Positions 62,829 through 64,000 of a stretch of 64,000 bases of DNA are shown here, piece by piece. Source of the stretch: Albula goreensis (Eukaryota > Chordata > Actinopteri > Albuliformes > Albulidae); the NCBI GenBank assembly GCA_022829145.1, contig CM040749.1, positions 17,259,987-17,323,986 of the forward strand, read 5' to 3'. The notes under the pieces are model-generated. The model saw only the letters and a program-made list of their open reading frames with translations. It had not been told where the DNA came from and did no database searches. Positions within the stretch are counted from its first letter, which is position 1. Every line of letters starts with the position of its first letter. The position numbers and the translations under genes are program-made.

Positions 62829-64000
62829 AACAGAGCGTCTCAGTCATATCACAAGGGACTGCAGGTACTCACTTCCAGCATTCCTCTTCCTCTCCCTAAT
62901 GTTTATTATATAGCCCCTGAGGTATCACTGCCAAACCAAACAGTCCCTCTTAGTCTGGAAACAACTAAAACCGGGTATACAGATAGATTCAAATCAATCA
63001 TAAAACCTACAAGACCCATTCTAAAATATTAAATCTAAGATGCCAGTTCCCTAAATAGTAATAATGTTCAACATCATCATTGTATATCTGAGATGCTGCT
63101 CACTCTGCCTTCATCCCATTTTCATGTGTTGATATACTAAATATTAAAATGAGAGACAGACGTACAGAGACATTATGTCCAGACATTAATTTATTGTGCT
63201 GATACTCCAGTTGTGTGAAATTGCAAAACAACAGCTTTTAGTGTCAATGCTACTTCACCTTGCTTAACAAAATGTATAAAACAGAAAAATTCCAGTAAAA
63301 AAGAAGTATTTTCCACTGGTCCTATTGCACTGCTTGTAGATGCAAGATGATTACTGCAATGGAGTGGCACTAAAATATGTCACTTCTCATATTTACCTTT
63401 AAGCAGTCCCTTGCAAACTACCACCAGTTTTCAGAATGGATGAGTACAGTAGCATACACAAGCTGTACATTTACATGCTCAGGACAATCCGTGACATATA
63501 TTCTTCAGAGAAAAAATAAACAACCTGTCTCATGTATCTGACAGTACATTCATGTGACGGTGACGCTAGGTGTGTTCTGCAATGAAAGCTCCTTATATTT
63601 AAGGTCTGAGATTTCCAACCAGTTGCTGCTCTAGTCACATACTCTCTCTGATGAGGGACAGAGTGCCTGGCAGTTTTGAGCATCAGTCCCCAGCATTTCT
63701 CACACTGATGCCATTTGGGAGAAATTACAAAGTTTTGCCCATTCTGGATATTAAACATGAACAACTTCATAAAAAAGCATGTCCATTACTTTTATTGTTT
63801 AACATACAGTGGGCCTAATATTTGGTCATCTTGAGTCCCTATGCACTCTCTGTGGCACAGACCGGCTTTGTGTCTTTCCAAAAATGTGATTATAAAAAAT
63901 ACAGCTGAGAATACAACATATTTTTACGTACATAATATATTACATTCTAATTTGTACAGCTGTGGACAGTCATGCAGGAGCATATGAGCAGTACTGGGCA
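62829..64000. other. intergenic DNA to the window end
   Basis: Nothing was recognised on either strand. A 99-codon minus-strand frame at 63471-63770 has no known motif and no splice context that I can support. Confidence 0.5.

Noticed and set aside
35056-64000. GPHB5 or RHOJ exons expected from human gene order
   Set aside because: No frame on either strand resembles the cystine-knot of GPHB5 or the GTPase motifs of RHOJ.
1-64000. Retroviral or LTR element
   Set aside because: No paired long terminal repeats, primer-binding site or gag/pol/env-like frames were seen.

Overview
The window looks like vertebrate nuclear DNA, most likely from a ray-finned (teleost-type) fish. The evidence is GT-AG introns of vertebrate size, CpG depletion outside two promoter regions, a 5S-rRNA-headed SINE, small terminal-inverted-repeat DNA transposons, many microsatellites, and GCTAGC/GTTAGC-rich stretches next to promoters. 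The species cannot be named from the sequence.

Two host genes are certain, both on the + strand and head to tail. wdr89 (3701-4840) has an unbroken coding region of 379 codons with WD40 repeats. ppp2r5e (coding 14715-33615, 13 coding exons, 1404 nt, 467 residues) encodes the epsilon isoform of the B56 regulatory subunit of protein phosphatase 2A. Every ppp2r5e junction was placed by hand. All are GT-AG, all phases agree, and the length equals that of the human protein as I recall it. The same two genes are neighbours on human 14q23, so this is a conserved block. The proteins have separate jobs: a WD40 scaffold of unknown function, and a substrate-selecting subunit of a Ser/Thr phosphatase.

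Layout. 1-2.5 kb: mostly non-coding, with one unrecognised possible terminal exon at 1051-1234. 2.5-3.7 kb: CpG-richer wdr89 promoter and 5' UTR. 3.7-5.8 kb: wdr89 coding region and 3' UTR. 5.8-8.9 kb: spacer. 8.9-9.8 kb: ppp2r5e promoter and probable non-coding exon 1, with two CCAAT boxes and a CRE-like site. 9.8-33.6 kb: ppp2r5e introns and exons; intron 2 is 11 kb and carries a 1.1 kb hAT-like DNA element, and intron 4 holds a 45-nt in-frame candidate cassette exon. 33.6-35.1 kb: ppp2r5e 3' UTR. 35.1-64 kb: about 29 kb with no recognised gene. That last stretch holds a 5S-derived SINE, a 335-bp inverted-repeat element, two minisatellites, simple repeats, islands that may be conserved enhancers, and one weak candidate exon near 59.95 kb.

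No wholly new system was found. The points most worth checking are the 45-nt cassette in ppp2r5e, the perfect 16-bp hairpin in intron 2, the unassigned reading frame at 1.05-1.23 kb and the minisatellites near 59.3 and 62.6 kb.
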